Of a stretch of 64,000 bases of DNA, positions 12,601 through 25,643 are shown in pieces. The notes under the pieces are model-generated. The model searched no databases, had not been told where the DNA came from, and saw nothing but the letters and a program-made list of their open reading frames with translations. Origin of the DNA: Paraspadella gotoi (taxonomy: Eukaryota; Chaetognatha); contig CM119263.1 of NCBI GenBank assembly GCA_051294375.1, positions 7,798,635 to 7,862,634 of the forward strand. The letters are read 5' to 3'. Both the position numbers and the translations under genes were made by a program. Numbering within the stretch: position 1 is the stretch's first letter; each line of letters starts with the position of its first letter.

Positions 12601-15289
12601 ACTCCAGGGTGCCTAAGAGTTATTTAACCGTATGAGAAAGGGAAAGGTACCGCCCTCTCCTCCAGGTTAAAAGATCTGGAGAAGGAAGATAGAGACTCAT
12701 ATATCTTCTATTGTGAATTGCAAAATTATGTATATTATAATGTATTTTGAGTGTGAAGCGCTAAACTATATTGAGTGAGAATTAAACTCTATGATTTTTG
12801 AAAAAATTTAAAAAAGAGAATAAAGATACAAGTCAGTTAATATTTATCTTACGAGTTTTAAACAATAGAGCGCTTTTGACTTATTTTGGTTGATTTATCC
12901 TTAGAGTATTCCTACCGTAAATTTTTGTTTCACAAGCTAGAAGAACACCGTAAATACATATAACAATAAGTAATTAATACAACATTGTGTGCATATGTAC
13001 CAGATAAACAGTATATTACTTCTTTACATATGACGATCTAATAGGTAATGGAAATTCACTACACACTTCACTGTAGTTAAATTATACTTCTCTATTATCG
13101 ATGCTCTCAATATACGCATTTTCGAGAGATTCCTCTCAAGCAGTTACTGAGCTTGGCGGACGCTACCTCGTCTTAATTTATTACATGGCTGAGAGCAGAC
13201 TCATGGTCCGATGAGAGAGTAGAGAGAGAGAGCAAGAGAGAGAGAGAGAGAGGTAGACCAGAGAGAGAGAGAGAGGAAGAGCGAGAGATGAGAGAGAGAG
13301 AGAGAGAGAGCTGGAGCAGGGTGACTGTGAAGAGTTCAAGTTTTATCGGCCTACGTCGAGAGAGACGAGATGAAGAGAGAGAGAGAGTAGAGGATAGAGG
13401 TAGAGGGAGAAGTATGAAGAAGAGAGAAGTATGCGAGAGACGAGCAGGAGGCTAGAGCATGTATTATGAATATTGATGCTAACGGGCAGTCATACGATAG
13501 GTTTCCCTGCGTATGCTATAGATTTACATATTAAGAACGCTTTTGGGCTTTAATTTTAGAAAATATATATCCTTGACAAATATTATGCGAAGTTCACACC
13601 CTGTAAAGGTGATGAGATAAAGTTTTTAAGTGAATGACAAACTAAGTCAACACCGCGTTTATCCGCTACTGTTTCTCTCTGGTAAGCGAAGAAGTAAAAT
13701 CACGCGAAAGAGGCATCACACAGGGAGGCTCGGAGCAGTCCAGTAGATGAAACGTTGGACGAAGCGAAGATTATGGCGAACCGACGGGACGGACGACCCG
13801 CCGATTCTCATGTGCCGTGTTCCACGATATCGGGAAAGGAGGCGTGTCCAGGCGATGAGCCGGAGAGGGCGGAGAAAATCACCGAGGTTGCCGTGAGGTA
13901 TGCAAAGAAAAGAGTACTGCGGAAAAGTAGAATTTGGGGAAAAAATGTAATTATTATATCCGGTTTAGCGGCCGCCTATCGTAATCATTAACAGCCCTTT
14001 CATAAAGGACTCATATTTCATGAATCTGGAAGCCTTGTGTGTGCGCTATATTGAAATGGTAGCGAGTACGAGATTGGAAGCTAATGAGAATAACGTGAGC
14101 TATCAGGTAGAGGTAAAAGACCACTGACTATGGTGCGGGGTACTTTGGCCCGAGGCCAAGGGTGGACAAGATACGGTCGAAACAGGAAAGCATATGGAAG
14201 ATGACGGAGCCGGAGAGCCTGACGCCGTGCCAAAGGTAAGGGTTATGCCTGACTAGAAGCCTAGGCGGGCCGGTTTCAATTTGACCGAGAGTCTAATGCG
14301 CTGCTATCTGTTCCTGTCGAGTGCGAAAGAGGACATTCCGATCAAACCTTTATACAACTACACAACTATTGCTCTGTTTCTTCTTCGTCTGGCAGATAAT
14401 CGTATTGCTAAATATCTGCAGTTCTGTTTTTTTATGGGCATTGGGAGAAGAGAAGAAGAAGGAGAGAGTGGAGGAGAGTGAGGGACGTGCAAATCAGAGA
14501 GTGAATATCTATACGTAAAACGAAAGCAGAGACGGGAGAATGGAGAGGAGAAGAGAGGAGAGAGAGTAATGAGCAGAGAAGTCAGAAAGAGGGAGATACG
14601 TGATGAGCGGTAGTAAGAATGAATTAGAGAGAGTAGAGAGCTGCCAGAGTGTGTTCCGGGCAAGACTTTCATTAAGAAGAAATAGACAAAAGAGGAAAGA
14701 GAGCAGACAGAAGAAAGAGAGGAGAGAAAGATGAGAGAGAGAGAAGGAGAGAAGAGAGAAGAGAGGAAGAGATTAGAGAGAGAGATGATGAGTCGCGAAC
14801 ACGAGAAGAGAAGAGAGTAGAGTTGAGGAGAGACAGAGTAAGAGAAGAAAGAGGATCACGTAAAGAGTGGAGAGCAGGAGAGATATACTCAAGGAGAGGA
14901 GGAAGAGAGATCGAGAGAGCAGAGGAGAAAATATACACAATAATCGGATCACACGACAACAATAAACAAAAGATGACAAAGAGGATTGTTGCCTTAGTCT
15001 ACGAGGATGCGGTGTAGAGATAATTGAATGAATAGAGGAGCTACGCCACGGACGGCGTTAGCATGCATACTAGAGTCGTGTACCATACGTCCAGCGTAGC
15101 AATTCAAAGTGAGTGGTTTTCAAAACACCTTCATTCTATTCTTCTTCTCGTTTATTGTTCGTCTACTGAAATAATTGAGGAGTGAAAATCAGAACATGAG
15201 AAAAACAAAGTAAAAGTGATCTTGAAATTCAGGAGGAATGGTTCGGCGGGAAGGCCGATTTCCAACCTTTGGCTTTATTAGTCTGCTTT
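12601..15289. repeat. Low-quality-looking stretch with degenerate GA-rich DNA
   Basis: (GA)n blocks at 13219-13450 and 14440-14930 are broken by irregular single bases, unlike the clean tracts elsewhere. The stretch runs directly into the indel-rich duplicate at 15290, so it may share the same poor consensus quality. The 78-codon frame at 13755-13991 shows no domain. Confidence 0.5.
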
Positions 15290-15419
15290 TTGTTTTTTCC
15301 ATACATAGACATTCACGAAAGATTAAAACAGTACAGGCGAGATTTATTATAAACCGAGCGTAGCTCGTCGTCCGTGCGATTAATTGGTTTTATGATTTTA
15401 AGAAATTTAAAAAAAAATA

Positions 15420-15725
15420 GAATTAGTTCATAACATTTTTATTCATGAGGCCATTTAACGTGTAGTGTCTCTTTTCCTTTCGGTGTGATTTTAATAAAAG
15501 TTTAGTTTTTTACTGCTTACTGTCTTTTTATTTTTTACTGTTTTATATTTTTCGGTTTAAAAATTTGATTTTTGAATACGTTCTTGAACGTTATGATTTT
15601 TATTAGTTTCTTCTATGAATTAGTCATAACATTTTATTCATGGAGTCCATTTTAAACGTTAGTTGTCCTTTTGTTTCGTTGAATTTTAATTGTTTAGTTT
15701 TTTACTTTGCTTACGTCTTCTAGTC
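15420..15725 (-). repeat. AT-rich tandem repeat, third copy
   Basis: Two monomers in the same orientation as 2946-3245, again with the ACGTTCTTGAACGTT palindrome between them (near 15577), but with extra inserted bases. Confidence 0.65.
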
Positions 15726-17085
15726 TTTACACTGATCTGTTTCTGATTTTTCATACTGTTTTTGGTATTATTTAAAAAAAAATTAATGAAAAAAACAGAC
15801 CGAGGTCAAATTTATAAAATTCAAAGGAAAGAAATAAGATAATAGAATCGGTCAGAAAGAGGAGAAAGCAAACGAGGACCGCTGTGAAAAAAATAGTAAA
15901 ATGTGTGGCGAAGTCTGGAGTTGGACGCGACGAAGACCCACGACGGAACCAGTCATCCTTGATATTGTGGCCAGAGTTCCGCCATGGTGAAATTTTTCAT
16001 GGGCCGTCATCCGTCTGGGGGGATAAAATTATCCTTCCTTCGATTCTCAATGAACGATACTCTGGTCCAGTTTATCGCGCCCAGACCACTCATCCATCGG
16101 TCCGCCCCGAAATCCGGGCGAGTGAGGGCAAGAGATTAGCAGGCTGACGATAGCGAAATGAGGTAAACCGATTTCGAGTGAGGCAAGGGATAGCGGAGTG
16201 AGGCAAAGAGATTAGCGAGCAGGCAACGTATTTCGAATGAAAAACGGTGAGGATCGAAAAACGAAATCGAGGTGAAAAAATAATCAACGTGCATCTCCGA
16301 TTCTAACGGACGGAATCCTTCGTTAAGACATTATCGCGTTAACTATCAGGCGAATAAATGGAATCGAACTTTTATCATAATCGAATCCGAATACACAAAT
16401 TTCAATCCCGATTCTGCGTCTCGAGAATAACTTTTTATCCGAGCTCGTCTACCCGACGCTAACCAAAACAGAACAGGGAGTTAACGCGACAAAAAGAGCA
16501 TCATCAAACGAAAAAATTGATAGCAAAACGAAAAAAAAAAAAAAAACGAAAAAAAACAAAAGGATTGTCGCCTTTGGTTTTTTTTTTTTAAAGGTTTTCG
16601 CCTTTTAGTTTCCTCGGCATAACTATATTTGTAACTAAACGAAAAGAATTAAAATGAAAGCAGAAATAGCGATTATCAATTCGCAAACAGATATTTATCC
16701 GAAAATGACAGCTTTTTTTCTGGCCTAAGACGGGATTAGAAAAAAACAACAACCATCACCAAGTTATAGAAATCGTTCATTATTGTAAGTTTTATAGTGA
16801 GTTTGATCATACGTAATCTAATCTTTAACTTTTTTTATAAAAAATATGTTTTCAATTCCATATTCTTTTGATTAACGTTTCACATATCTAAGTTCTGAAT
16901 GCCTCTCTTTTCTCTTCACGGATATTATGGGGTGTCAGCGTGTGCTTTAAAACTCTCAAACGAATTCCTTTACTTAAAATCTTTCGACTCAACTTTTTTT
17001 TTAGTTCAGAATAAGTTAAACAAAGTTAAAAACTGAGATATCGCAGGCTCCTCTTTGTCACCTTTGTTTCTTATCTTGTCTGTCC

Positions 17086-17086
<1 letters not shown>

Positions 17087-17146
<60 letters not shown>

Positions 17147-17192
17147 CTCTCTTCTCTCTCCTCATTTCTTCTCTCTCTCTCTTCTCTTTTCA
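17087..17192. repeat. (CT)n microsatellite, expanded in copy 2
   Basis: Long CT array at the place of the 4539-4612 tract of copy 1 and clearly longer here. Length difference at an orthologous microsatellite would fit allelic copies or consensus error. Confidence 0.85.
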
Positions 17193-19878
17193 GGCTCATG
17201 GTTCTTCCCTCCTGAACATTATCAGCGTTTCATAGCCCTTGGATGCCCGTCGGTGCCCAAAACCGAAATGCCCCAATGGATGCCATAATAGGTGATTTCC
17301 TGCACAATGTTGAATGAGTGGGGGAGAAGGGTGGGAGAGATCCGTGTTTGCCGCGCAATTCTCCGCTTCGACCTCGCCGCTCCGAGCGGCGGGGAGAGCG
17401 ACCGTTTCGTTGTTCAATCTTGGATTTCGTCGTCTCGTCGTCGTCGGTCGTCGTAGTCGTGTAACGAGTCCTCTTTATTTCAGCTTCTATTGTCGTCGTT
17501 TTCTTCGTCGCAATTGTCATTTGCTGTCCTCATCGTCATGGACAGTTATTAACGTTTTTTAATAAGTTAATTAATATTATCAATATTTATGTATTATTTA
17601 AGTTAATTTATTTAAGTAAGCAAATATATTTATGTGATTTTTCATTTCTTACTCTTAGCTGAAATCAGTACATTAATCATTGTCTTCGCCTTGTCATCGT
17701 TGTCATTGTCATTCTAATGTAATTATCATTTTCATAAAAGTTAGGTCGTCATTTAGTCGTCATCATAGTAACATAGGTAGTCGTCGTCGTGGTCGTCCCG
17801 TCATTGTCGTCGTTTTGTTGATAAAAAAAAAATCGGATTTTGTCAAAAATCCGGCGAATGAAGTTTGATTCGATTTCCCGCCCTTCCCCCTCGGTCCGGG
17901 GCGGCAGAGGCCGCACAGCCTTTTCCGCAACGGCAGCGCTGTGGCAAGCAGCCTCAGGGAGCAGCAAATCCAGACGCGGCGGTCGAAAAAACGCAACACA
18001 TAGATAATTGTTTTGTTTGTTAAGAATGCAATCTTTTCCTTTCTTTTTGCTCCGTCGTCGCCACTTCGGTCGCGGAAAGGCTCTTAGTCCGAGGGAGAGA
18101 GAGAGAGAAAACCGAGAGAGAGAGAGAAAGAGAGAGAAGAGTGAGAAAACGGAGTTACCTCAGATGCTCCAAACATCTGTTGATATTCTGAGCAGATAAA
18201 AAGACAAAAAAAAGATAAAAAGGACAAGATTACTTATTAAAGAGGAGGATAAAGAAGAGGAGGAGGAGGAGGAGGGAGTTTCCGTCCGAAGAAGAAAAAT
18301 CGTAGGAGACGAGTAAGCGATTTTAAATAAATGTCAAATCTTTTTTAATACAAAAAAAAGTTATTGGACAACCTCATGATTAAATTTGAATGAGTTGAAA
18401 ATATTAAAACAATATTAACAACATCCATCAATATTTAAAATCTAAAAAAAATACTTTCGAGCCTTGTGGGTTAACTCCTCCTCATCACAGAACCTTAAAA
18501 AAGATTGTAACCTAATTTCGAACTCAGTTACGATAAAATTTAATGTGCGAAAATTTGATTTGATATTCTTGCCAGCCTCCACTCGCTCGCAAGACAACGC
18601 CCGTGTTGTTTGTAATCAACAATCATGAAAATTCCTTGCCGTTTTTTTATTTTTACGGAGGGGGGGGGCAAGGTTCCTATAAATTCCGTGCTCGAATGTC
18701 GCGGTATAAGAAGTCGAGAGAGCATTTTCCTTGCGTGTTTGTTGATTTCTGTTATAGAAAAATAATTGAAAGAAAAAAAAGAAGACGTTGCGGAAGAGTG
18801 CGATCGTCGCCCCACAGTAATCAACAATCATCGACGAATCACAAAGATGCCTTTCTTCTTATAACGAAATTCTCTCCGACGATTATGCCATTATTGAGGC
18901 CGTTTTAAAGTCTTAAGCGGGGCGCCGATCATAAATAGAGGCGATGAAGAAGGAAGCCAACCAACTCGCTGGAGGCGAGAAGGAGTATGTTTGTTTTATG
19001 AATGATAGGTCGGTGAGATTGAAAGGGTAATAGGCGAGAGAGGATGAAGGGTGAGGGGGGTTTGAGAAGAGGACGGAGGATTGAGAAAAAGTGGTATATT
19101 GGTCAAAGGCTAACGATGCTGTTTTTAGGGTCGGTGTGGTCACTGGTCACCTGGTCACGCGTTACACAACCCAGACAATTTTTTCACTTTTGAAAATTTT
19201 GCTCTGCAGGTCAAACGAAAAAAAAAAAGACCGTGAACGGTGAATGAGAGAAAGACACGAAAGTTAAACAAAGAGTGAGAGCAGTGAGAGCAAGAGAGAA
19301 ACTTAGACAAAGACAGAGATGAGAGGGAGAAGACTAGTTAGTTGTCCCTTTTGGGTCAGTCTGACCACCTCCCTCTCGAACCTTGGACCGCGACTCTTTG
19401 AACTGAATCAATTTCCATTCGTTTCTTTCAACAACAAAATTTTATTTCCAATTTTTTCACGTCCAAGTTCCAAGTTTTTCTTCTTTTCCGTAATCGATCG
19501 GGTTCTCCCCCTCGAGGTCTCTCGACCTTCCCCCCCTTATCACCGCCCCCTCCTCCCCGCCCCCCCTGGAACGACCCCCACATTCCCTCATACTGACCTC
19601 CCCACCCTCTCCTCCCACGGCCCCAGGCCGATGCACTTCTCTTACCGGATTCGAAATTTATTTAACCCTCGTCCATCTCCGGTCTCAATATTACGCCAAA
19701 CGCTGGATTGCAATATCGAACGAACGACGACGACGACGACGACAGCGACGAAGACTAGCGACGAACGTGCGCGCGAACGACGATTGACGTCGGTAACTGA
19801 CCACGCTCCGAGTCTTCCGCCGAAAATCTTAACGCGGGTCGCGTTCTGTGGGTCATCCCATTTCAATTTGACCCCTTT

Positions 19879-20137
19879 CTCGCGTTATGGGCAAACTGAA
19901 GCGGCGGCCGCTGTCAACGTTTCGCTGACCGGGTATGAGAGAGATGAGAGAGAAGAGAGGCAAGAGAGAGAAGAGAGAGAGAAGAGAGAGGAGAGANNNN
20001 NNNNNNNNNNNNNNNNNNNNNCGCGTTATGGGCAAACTGAAGCGGCGGCCGCTGTCAACGTTTCGCTGACCGGGATGAGAGGAGGATGAGAGGAGAAGAG
20101 AGGATAGCAAGAAGAGAGAGAGACGAGGAGAGAAGAG

Positions 20138-20160
<23 letters not shown>
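19879..20160 (+). repeat. Short direct duplication flanking a 25-N gap, with GA-rich DNA
   Basis: A unit of about 55 bp starting CGCGTTATGGGCAAACTGAA occurs at 19879-19935 and again directly after the gap at 20022-20077. The gap (19997-20021) is exactly 25 N. Two contig ends that overlap but were not merged would give this arrangement. Confidence 0.85.
19997..20021. other. Assembly gap (25 N)
   Basis: Fixed-size gap with the same unique sequence on both sides; see the flanking duplication. Confidence 0.95.
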
Positions 20161-20164
<4 letters not shown>

Positions 20165-20169
<5 letters not shown>

Positions 20170-20814
20170 TATGATTCATAGCGATCGCGTCCCGGCCCAT
20201 TGACGGCTCGCTCGCATAACCCCAAGCCCTCATGGACCGCAGTCCCGTAGATCGAGGGATTCGTTAGACGATTCCGCCTCTGTCAAGGAATTTTAATGTA
20301 CGCGCAACGAGACGAGCGGGTCTCTCCCCCCCCTTTTTCCTCTCCCTCCCGCCCCCAATATACCACCTCATGGGCTCCCTGGTTCAACATGCCTCACTTC
20401 TGTCTAAATTCTCTCTCGTGCTCGCATTATATTATTACTTATGATTATATTATATTATTATTTATATTATATATATTTATATATATATATTATATACTAT
20501 CTGGTAACCCTATTTAATTATCATCAACCTTCTTTTCCCTCCAATTCAGAAAAAAAAATTAACGGTACTTGTATAACAAACTGCCAGGGATCATCGCCCG
20601 TTCCCCTCCTTCTTAAAAAAATTAACCAAAATGACCCAAAACTGAGTAGTCGGTTGGTAGTGAGCTACTTTTCTCACCATTTTTTTCCAAAAAATTGCTG
20701 GTAAAAACGTTTTTTTTCATTTTTTTTTCAATAATCATCGCACGGCGAAAAACGTTCTCCTTGCGAAGCGAAAAAAATTTCCGCATACAAAACCTTAATT
20801 CGTTTTTTAGGAAA
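20165..20814 (+). repeat. Direct duplication, block A copy 1
   Basis: Matches 25644-26267, starting at the sequence ATATGATTCATAGCGATC and ending where the second copy enters an N gap. Contains a TTATA-rich run at 20425-20500, degenerate here and perfect in the second copy. No gene. Confidence 0.85.
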
Positions 20815-20916
20815 CAATTTTTTTTTTTTTCGCGCCAAGGCGAGATAGCCCTGCTCGAGATCTTTGGCTCGATTATGTTGAGCAAATAACTCGTATTCAA
20901 AGAACTTTTTTTCCTG

Positions 20917-20932
20917 CTCTCTCTCTTCTCGA

Positions 20933-20995
<63 letters not shown>

Positions 20996-21254
20996 CTCTA
21001 GATCCCCGGATTTGAAATCCCTATGAAACAGTTTTTCATATTCCTTTTTTTTCCTCCTTCACTCCTTCCTTCCTTTCTTTCTTCTTTACTTGATATCTGC
21101 CATTCCTTCTTTTCCTCATTCCTAATTTTCTCGTCTTATTTTTTAATTTTTCCTTTTCTTTCTTTCTTTCTTTCTTTCTTCTTTCTTTCTTTCTTTCTTC
21201 TTTCTTCTTTCTTTCTTCTTTATTTCTTTCTTTCTTTCTTTCTTTTCTATTTCT

Positions 21255-21293
<39 letters not shown>

Positions 21294-21470
21294 CTTATTC
21301 TTCTTTCTTTCTTTCTTTCTTCTCTCAATTTTTTTCTTCTCTTTTCTTCATTTATTGTTCCACCATCCCTCCTTCTTCCTTCCTTCCTTTTTTCCTTCCT
21401 TCCTTCCTTCCTTCCTTCCTTCCTTCCTCTTCCTTCCTTCCTTCCCTTCCTTCCTTCCTTCCTTCCTTTC
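20917..21470. repeat. Stacked microsatellites: (CT)n, (TTTC)n, (TTCC)n
   Basis: (CT)n at 20917-21000, TTTC arrays at about 21157-21330, TTCC arrays at about 21377-21468. The second copy of the neighbourhood is replaced by N (26268-26613) and resumes in the TTCC/TTTC section at 26614-26732. All open frames here are translations of the repeats. Confidence 0.9.
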
Positions 21471-21552
21471 TGTCGTCGAGAAGAGGAACCAGCAGGGGAA
21501 AAAAAAAGATGAGATCCCATCTGTTGCATAGTTTTTAAATTAATCGAACTCG

Positions 21553-21640
21553 ACTCTCTCTCTCTCTCTCTCTCTCCTCTCTCTCCTCTCTCTCTCCTCT
21601 CTCGTCTCTTCTCTCTCTCTCTCTCTCTCTCTTCTTATTT
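21553..21640. repeat. (CT)n microsatellite
   Basis: Interrupted CT array between the TTCC arrays and an AT-rich segment; no copy is seen elsewhere in the window. Confidence 0.85.
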
Positions 21641-21839
21641 CTTGTGTTTTTAAAAATTAGCTATGTTTCACCACAACAAAAAGTTTTTTTTTGGTTTGGG
21701 TGAAACGAATCGACCCTACAAAAAATCGAGGAGAGACCTTGCCTTCGCCGATGAGAGTAATAACGCAGTTTTAATCTGTTATTTAAACCTTTATTTAAAA
21801 AAAGGGAAAAAATTAAAAAGAAAGAGACAAAGCAAGGAC

Positions 21840-21871
21840 TCTAGTAATAATAAATAATAATAATGATCAAT

Positions 21872-21909
<38 letters not shown>

Positions 21910-21965
21910 TAATAATAAATAATATTATAATAATAATAGATAATATAATAATAATATTATGATAA
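21840..21965. repeat. (AAT)n trinucleotide repeat
   Basis: Imperfect AAT/ATA array about 120 bp long. Apart from the single copy of 21660-22080 around it, nothing genic is visible. Confidence 0.85.
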
Positions 21966-22436
21966 GAATAGTGATTGTATTAATGAAATCTAAAGATGTA
22001 TTATATCAATTGGTATCAATGGTCAATAGTTTAGTAATATTTCAATTAACAAATAATAAAAACTTAAGACCCCGCAGAGGGGCCGTCACACTCCCCCCCC
22101 CCCCAATGGCTTCCGACTCCCCGCCAAGACTCTGATGGGAACTCGGTTCGATCTGTCGGTCGGTCGATCTTTCGTCGGCGAAAATAACATGATCGGTCGG
22201 TCGGTCTCTCCCCGCTCTGGACGCGACGAGGATTTTGAAGGAGAAGCGACGGGAATGAAGGGAATTCCAGGACTTCATCGTCGTGATCGTGCGTTCGCGA
22301 TCGTCGTCGCGATTCGTCGTGTGATCGTCGAACGTGATCGTCGTCGTAACGTCGCGTGATGCGTCATTTCATACCTCCTCATCATCATCACCATCCGGAA
22401 AGTCGCCATTTCACGAAATCCCAACTGACCATCTGG

Positions 22437-22503
22437 ACCTCTCTCTCTCCTCTCTCTCTCTCTCTTCTCTCTCTTCTCTTTATCTCTCCTCTCTCTCTCT
22501 CTG

Positions 22504-22570
<67 letters not shown>

Positions 22571-22612
22571 TTCTCTTCATCTTTCTCTTCCTTTCTCTTT
22601 CTCTCTTGACTC
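22437..22612. repeat. (CT)n tract
   Basis: Long interrupted CT array following a CpG-rich (GATCGTCGTC-type) segment at 22270-22350. The equivalent tract before the second block-B copy lies at 28655-28800. Confidence 0.85.
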
Positions 22613-22639
22613 TTTTTATTCTAGTCCATGAAATGTTCG

Positions 22640-23010
22640 ATTTGCATTTTTTATGTACGCAAATTATTACAGTCTCGATTAGTATTTAACCAAAGATAGA
22701 AAAATAAAAAAACTTATTAGTAAATTCGTATCGTAAAAGTGTAGCTTTTTATTTATTTTTTTTGTTTTAAAAGAAAAAAAGATATGAAAAGAAAAATTAG
22801 ATCAATACGATAGAAAAAGAAATAAGAGAAAATAGAGAAAGAGAGAGAGAGAACGAGAGACAGAAGAGAGAACAATTCCCCCCCCCCTAAAATTTTGAAG
22901 CCCGGATCTAAGCATTGTTTGCTCGCTCGTGTTGAGAGGCCGTAAACAATCAGGGGGGGGTTTGAGGATTTTTTCGTCGGTGACCGATTCCCTGTTTCAC
23001 TGTCTCTCTC

Positions 23011-23046
<36 letters not shown>

Positions 23047-23267
23047 TCTCATCTCTCTCTTCTCTCTCTCTCTCTCGCCTCGCCTTGGTGTTGGGCAGAA
23101 CTCTGGGTCATCAACAAAAGGAATGCCGTCCACCCTTCGGAAAGGGTTCTCGCTGGCTTCCGCCCTCCCCGCCGGGACGCCTCGTGTTTTTTTCCATTGC
23201 ATGTCGCGGCAAAGTCGTCGTTGTTGGCGTCGCCGAATCCGCAAATCCCATTGACGATTTGGGGACA

Positions 23268-23325
<58 letters not shown>

Positions 23326-25625
23326 AGAGAAAGAGAGAGAGAGGAGAGAGACCAGGAGAGGAGAGAGACAGACGAGAGAGAGAGACGAGAGAGAGAAATA
23401 TGTCGTGCCTTTTTTTGTAGTAAATAGATGAGCGAGGACGAAAGAGAAGAGAAGGAGAAAGAAGAATCGCCCCCCCCACTATCTTTGAAGACGTCGTTAA
23501 AGTGAGACGATTTATGTTCCTTAAATTCGATGTTCACTTTGAGACGAGATCGGATTTTTATTCTTTGTTTCACGGCGATTTCTCTGTGACGCCCCCCCGT
23601 GGTCACGCGACTCCTGCTGGTGACTCCGCCGCCTTCGGATCGAAAAAAAATTTATGTACTGAATAGGTGCTGAGGCTTAAAGGTGGCCGGAGCCAAAGCT
23701 TGCGGGTGCAGACAAAAATCCGACTTTGCTAATGCGCTAGACTTAAAGATTCGGAAAATTGCCCTCAAAACTATGGCAAGTTTTTTCCACTCCAAACTAC
23801 TAATAAATCCGTAATAATCTTCTTAAGATTTGTTCTCTTAGTTGAGAGTCAGTTTAATGAAGCCAACCTCAGTTACCCTTTGTCTATATATGTTAAAAAC
23901 TAAAAATACTAAAAATATAACAAATTATATGAACAAGAGCCCAATTTTTTCTTCTCTATTTTGAACTCAAATTCTTGGGCTTTATCAGTGAGCTCAACAT
24001 CAGTCGTATTTTTTCTTCCAAGCTGTGACCAAAAAATGTCCCCAACTGCCTTATGTTGCCCCAGCAAAGTTCAAGGTAGATCAGAGTTAGATTTTTTTTT
24101 TCGGATTCTTAAAAACCTCTTCTTGTTCTTGGCGAAGGAAAAATACCGCAAGTAGGTTAGACTCTTAAGCGCAAATTTATGTCGGTTTTTCAGTCGCATT
24201 ATTGTCGGTTCGAAGTCGATCTCAACGTCGGCTCGATTTTTCAGTCTGGTCAAATCATTTTTTATCTCTGAATATATTTTTCACCCCCTAATTTAGATAA
24301 AATGGATCGTTTAATCTTTTCCCCTTTGTGCGCGCCGATTAATTAGCGAAGCCGAAGGGACCGAAGTAAACCCTCGTACCGCGCCGGTCGCGACGCTATG
24401 ACCGTTCACTTAAACAGGTTTCCGGCGTGAATATTTTTTCTTCGCAAGACGCTTGCAACCGAAGGAGCGATTCCTTAGAACCCCACCCCCCACTTCAGAA
24501 ACTTGCCCTCCGCCCCGATCCCCCCACCCCCCTGCCTTCCTCCTCTGACGGCAACGGAATGCGGTGGCATCGATCGACCGAATGATGGATCGCCTCTTTA
24601 TACGTCACAACTCAATCTTCCATTCAGAAGGTCGGGGATTCGTCTCTCGGACTCGAATGCAAACTCTGATTCGATTCGGGTGCAAAGTTGTTTTTTTTCC
24701 CCCCCCGAAAATCGCGATGTTCTTTTCTCATTTCTGGTCGCGGTTTTGTGGTAGGTTTTAACGGTCATGGGTACGTGAGTTATAAACTTAGTATTAATAT
24801 TTTTTTATTAATTAGGTTCATTATTCTTTAACTACCAAGACTTATTTTTTAATAAAATTTTAAAAAACACTGTCTGATCTTTTATTAAATAATATATATT
24901 ATCATTAATAACGTTAGTTATTATCTTTTAATTTTATATTCAACAGGACGGGCGAGATCGTTCCCGACCGACGTAACTGGCGAAATCGGGACAGGAAGGC
25001 GCACAAGGCAGTTTTTTGCCTTGATTCCATGTGAATAGCGATCTACAATCACCTTAATGGCCACCATGCGCGTTGGTATGCAGATTAAACAATCCGCTTC
25101 CCCGTTCCAGAGAGACACCCGATTTTTACGTAGATATGGAGCTGTAAAAAAATTTTTGCCCTTCATCAAGTCGAGCGACAGAAAATTCCGTTGCAGAAGG
25201 AAGCAAAATCGCTTTATTTTCTTCTTTTTTCTTTTTTTTCTTTTTTTCTTGTTGTAGGATGTGCAGCTCTGATTACGCGCGAAAAATTCGTGCAGATTGG
25301 CATCCGTGTGATTTCTGACATGATTTGATTAGAAAATAACAGGTTTTCGAAAAATTTTTTTTTTCAATCTTAGTCACGAACCGCGATATGTAATACTAGT
25401 TTGATTGGAATGACGAATAATAAATTACTAATGAACTCTTATCTTCTCTTCCTCGTCGTTCGTCATCCATAAATCTCGGAAACCATGGAGATCAATTGCC
25501 AGTGCAAAAAGAAATGATTGGGGCGTTTGTTTTTTTACCGGTAGGAGGAAAGGAGCCCATAATCACTATCCCATTTAACCGGCTTAACATTCGCAAAAAA
25601 AAAAGCAAACAAAAAAAACACATAA
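22640..25625 (+). repeat. Direct duplication, block B copy 1
   Basis: About 3 kb matched in order by 28875-31867, including the (CT)n/(GA)n pair around 23003-23396, a C-rich stretch near 24480-24540 and the AT-rich stretch at 24780-24940. Divergence is mainly small indels. No exon structure or domain is visible on either strand, and frames open in one copy are broken in the other. Confidence 0.9.
23270..23396. repeat. (GA)n microsatellite in block B
   Basis: GA array of about 125 bp, opposite in strand to the (CT)n at 23003-23080 roughly 200 bp earlier. The pair could fold back. The second copy (29515-29632) is shorter and more interrupted. Confidence 0.85.
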
Positions 25626-25643
25626 ATACTCCTTCAGAGAGAG

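Larger units (their letters stand above)
15290..19878 (+). repeat. Large direct duplication, copy 2 (indel-rich)
   Basis: Same order of landmarks as 2848-7555: AT-rich monomers, (CT)n, trinucleotide run, (GA)n, then the common end GACCCCTTTCT. Compared with copy 1 there are small insertions and deletions every few tens of bases, often in homopolymers. That pattern resembles uncorrected long-read sequence. It bridges the N gap of copy 1 with C-rich sequence at about 19524-19643. Confidence 0.9.

Noticed and set aside
21023-21538. 171-codon Phe/Leu/Ser-rich frame that looks like a membrane protein
   Set aside because: It is the translation of TTTC/TTCC microsatellites.
24208-24245. GGTTCGA-containing segment considered as a tRNA T-arm
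   Set aside because: No matching stems, A-box or acceptor pairing around it; the second copy (30430-30470) has an extra base in the motif.
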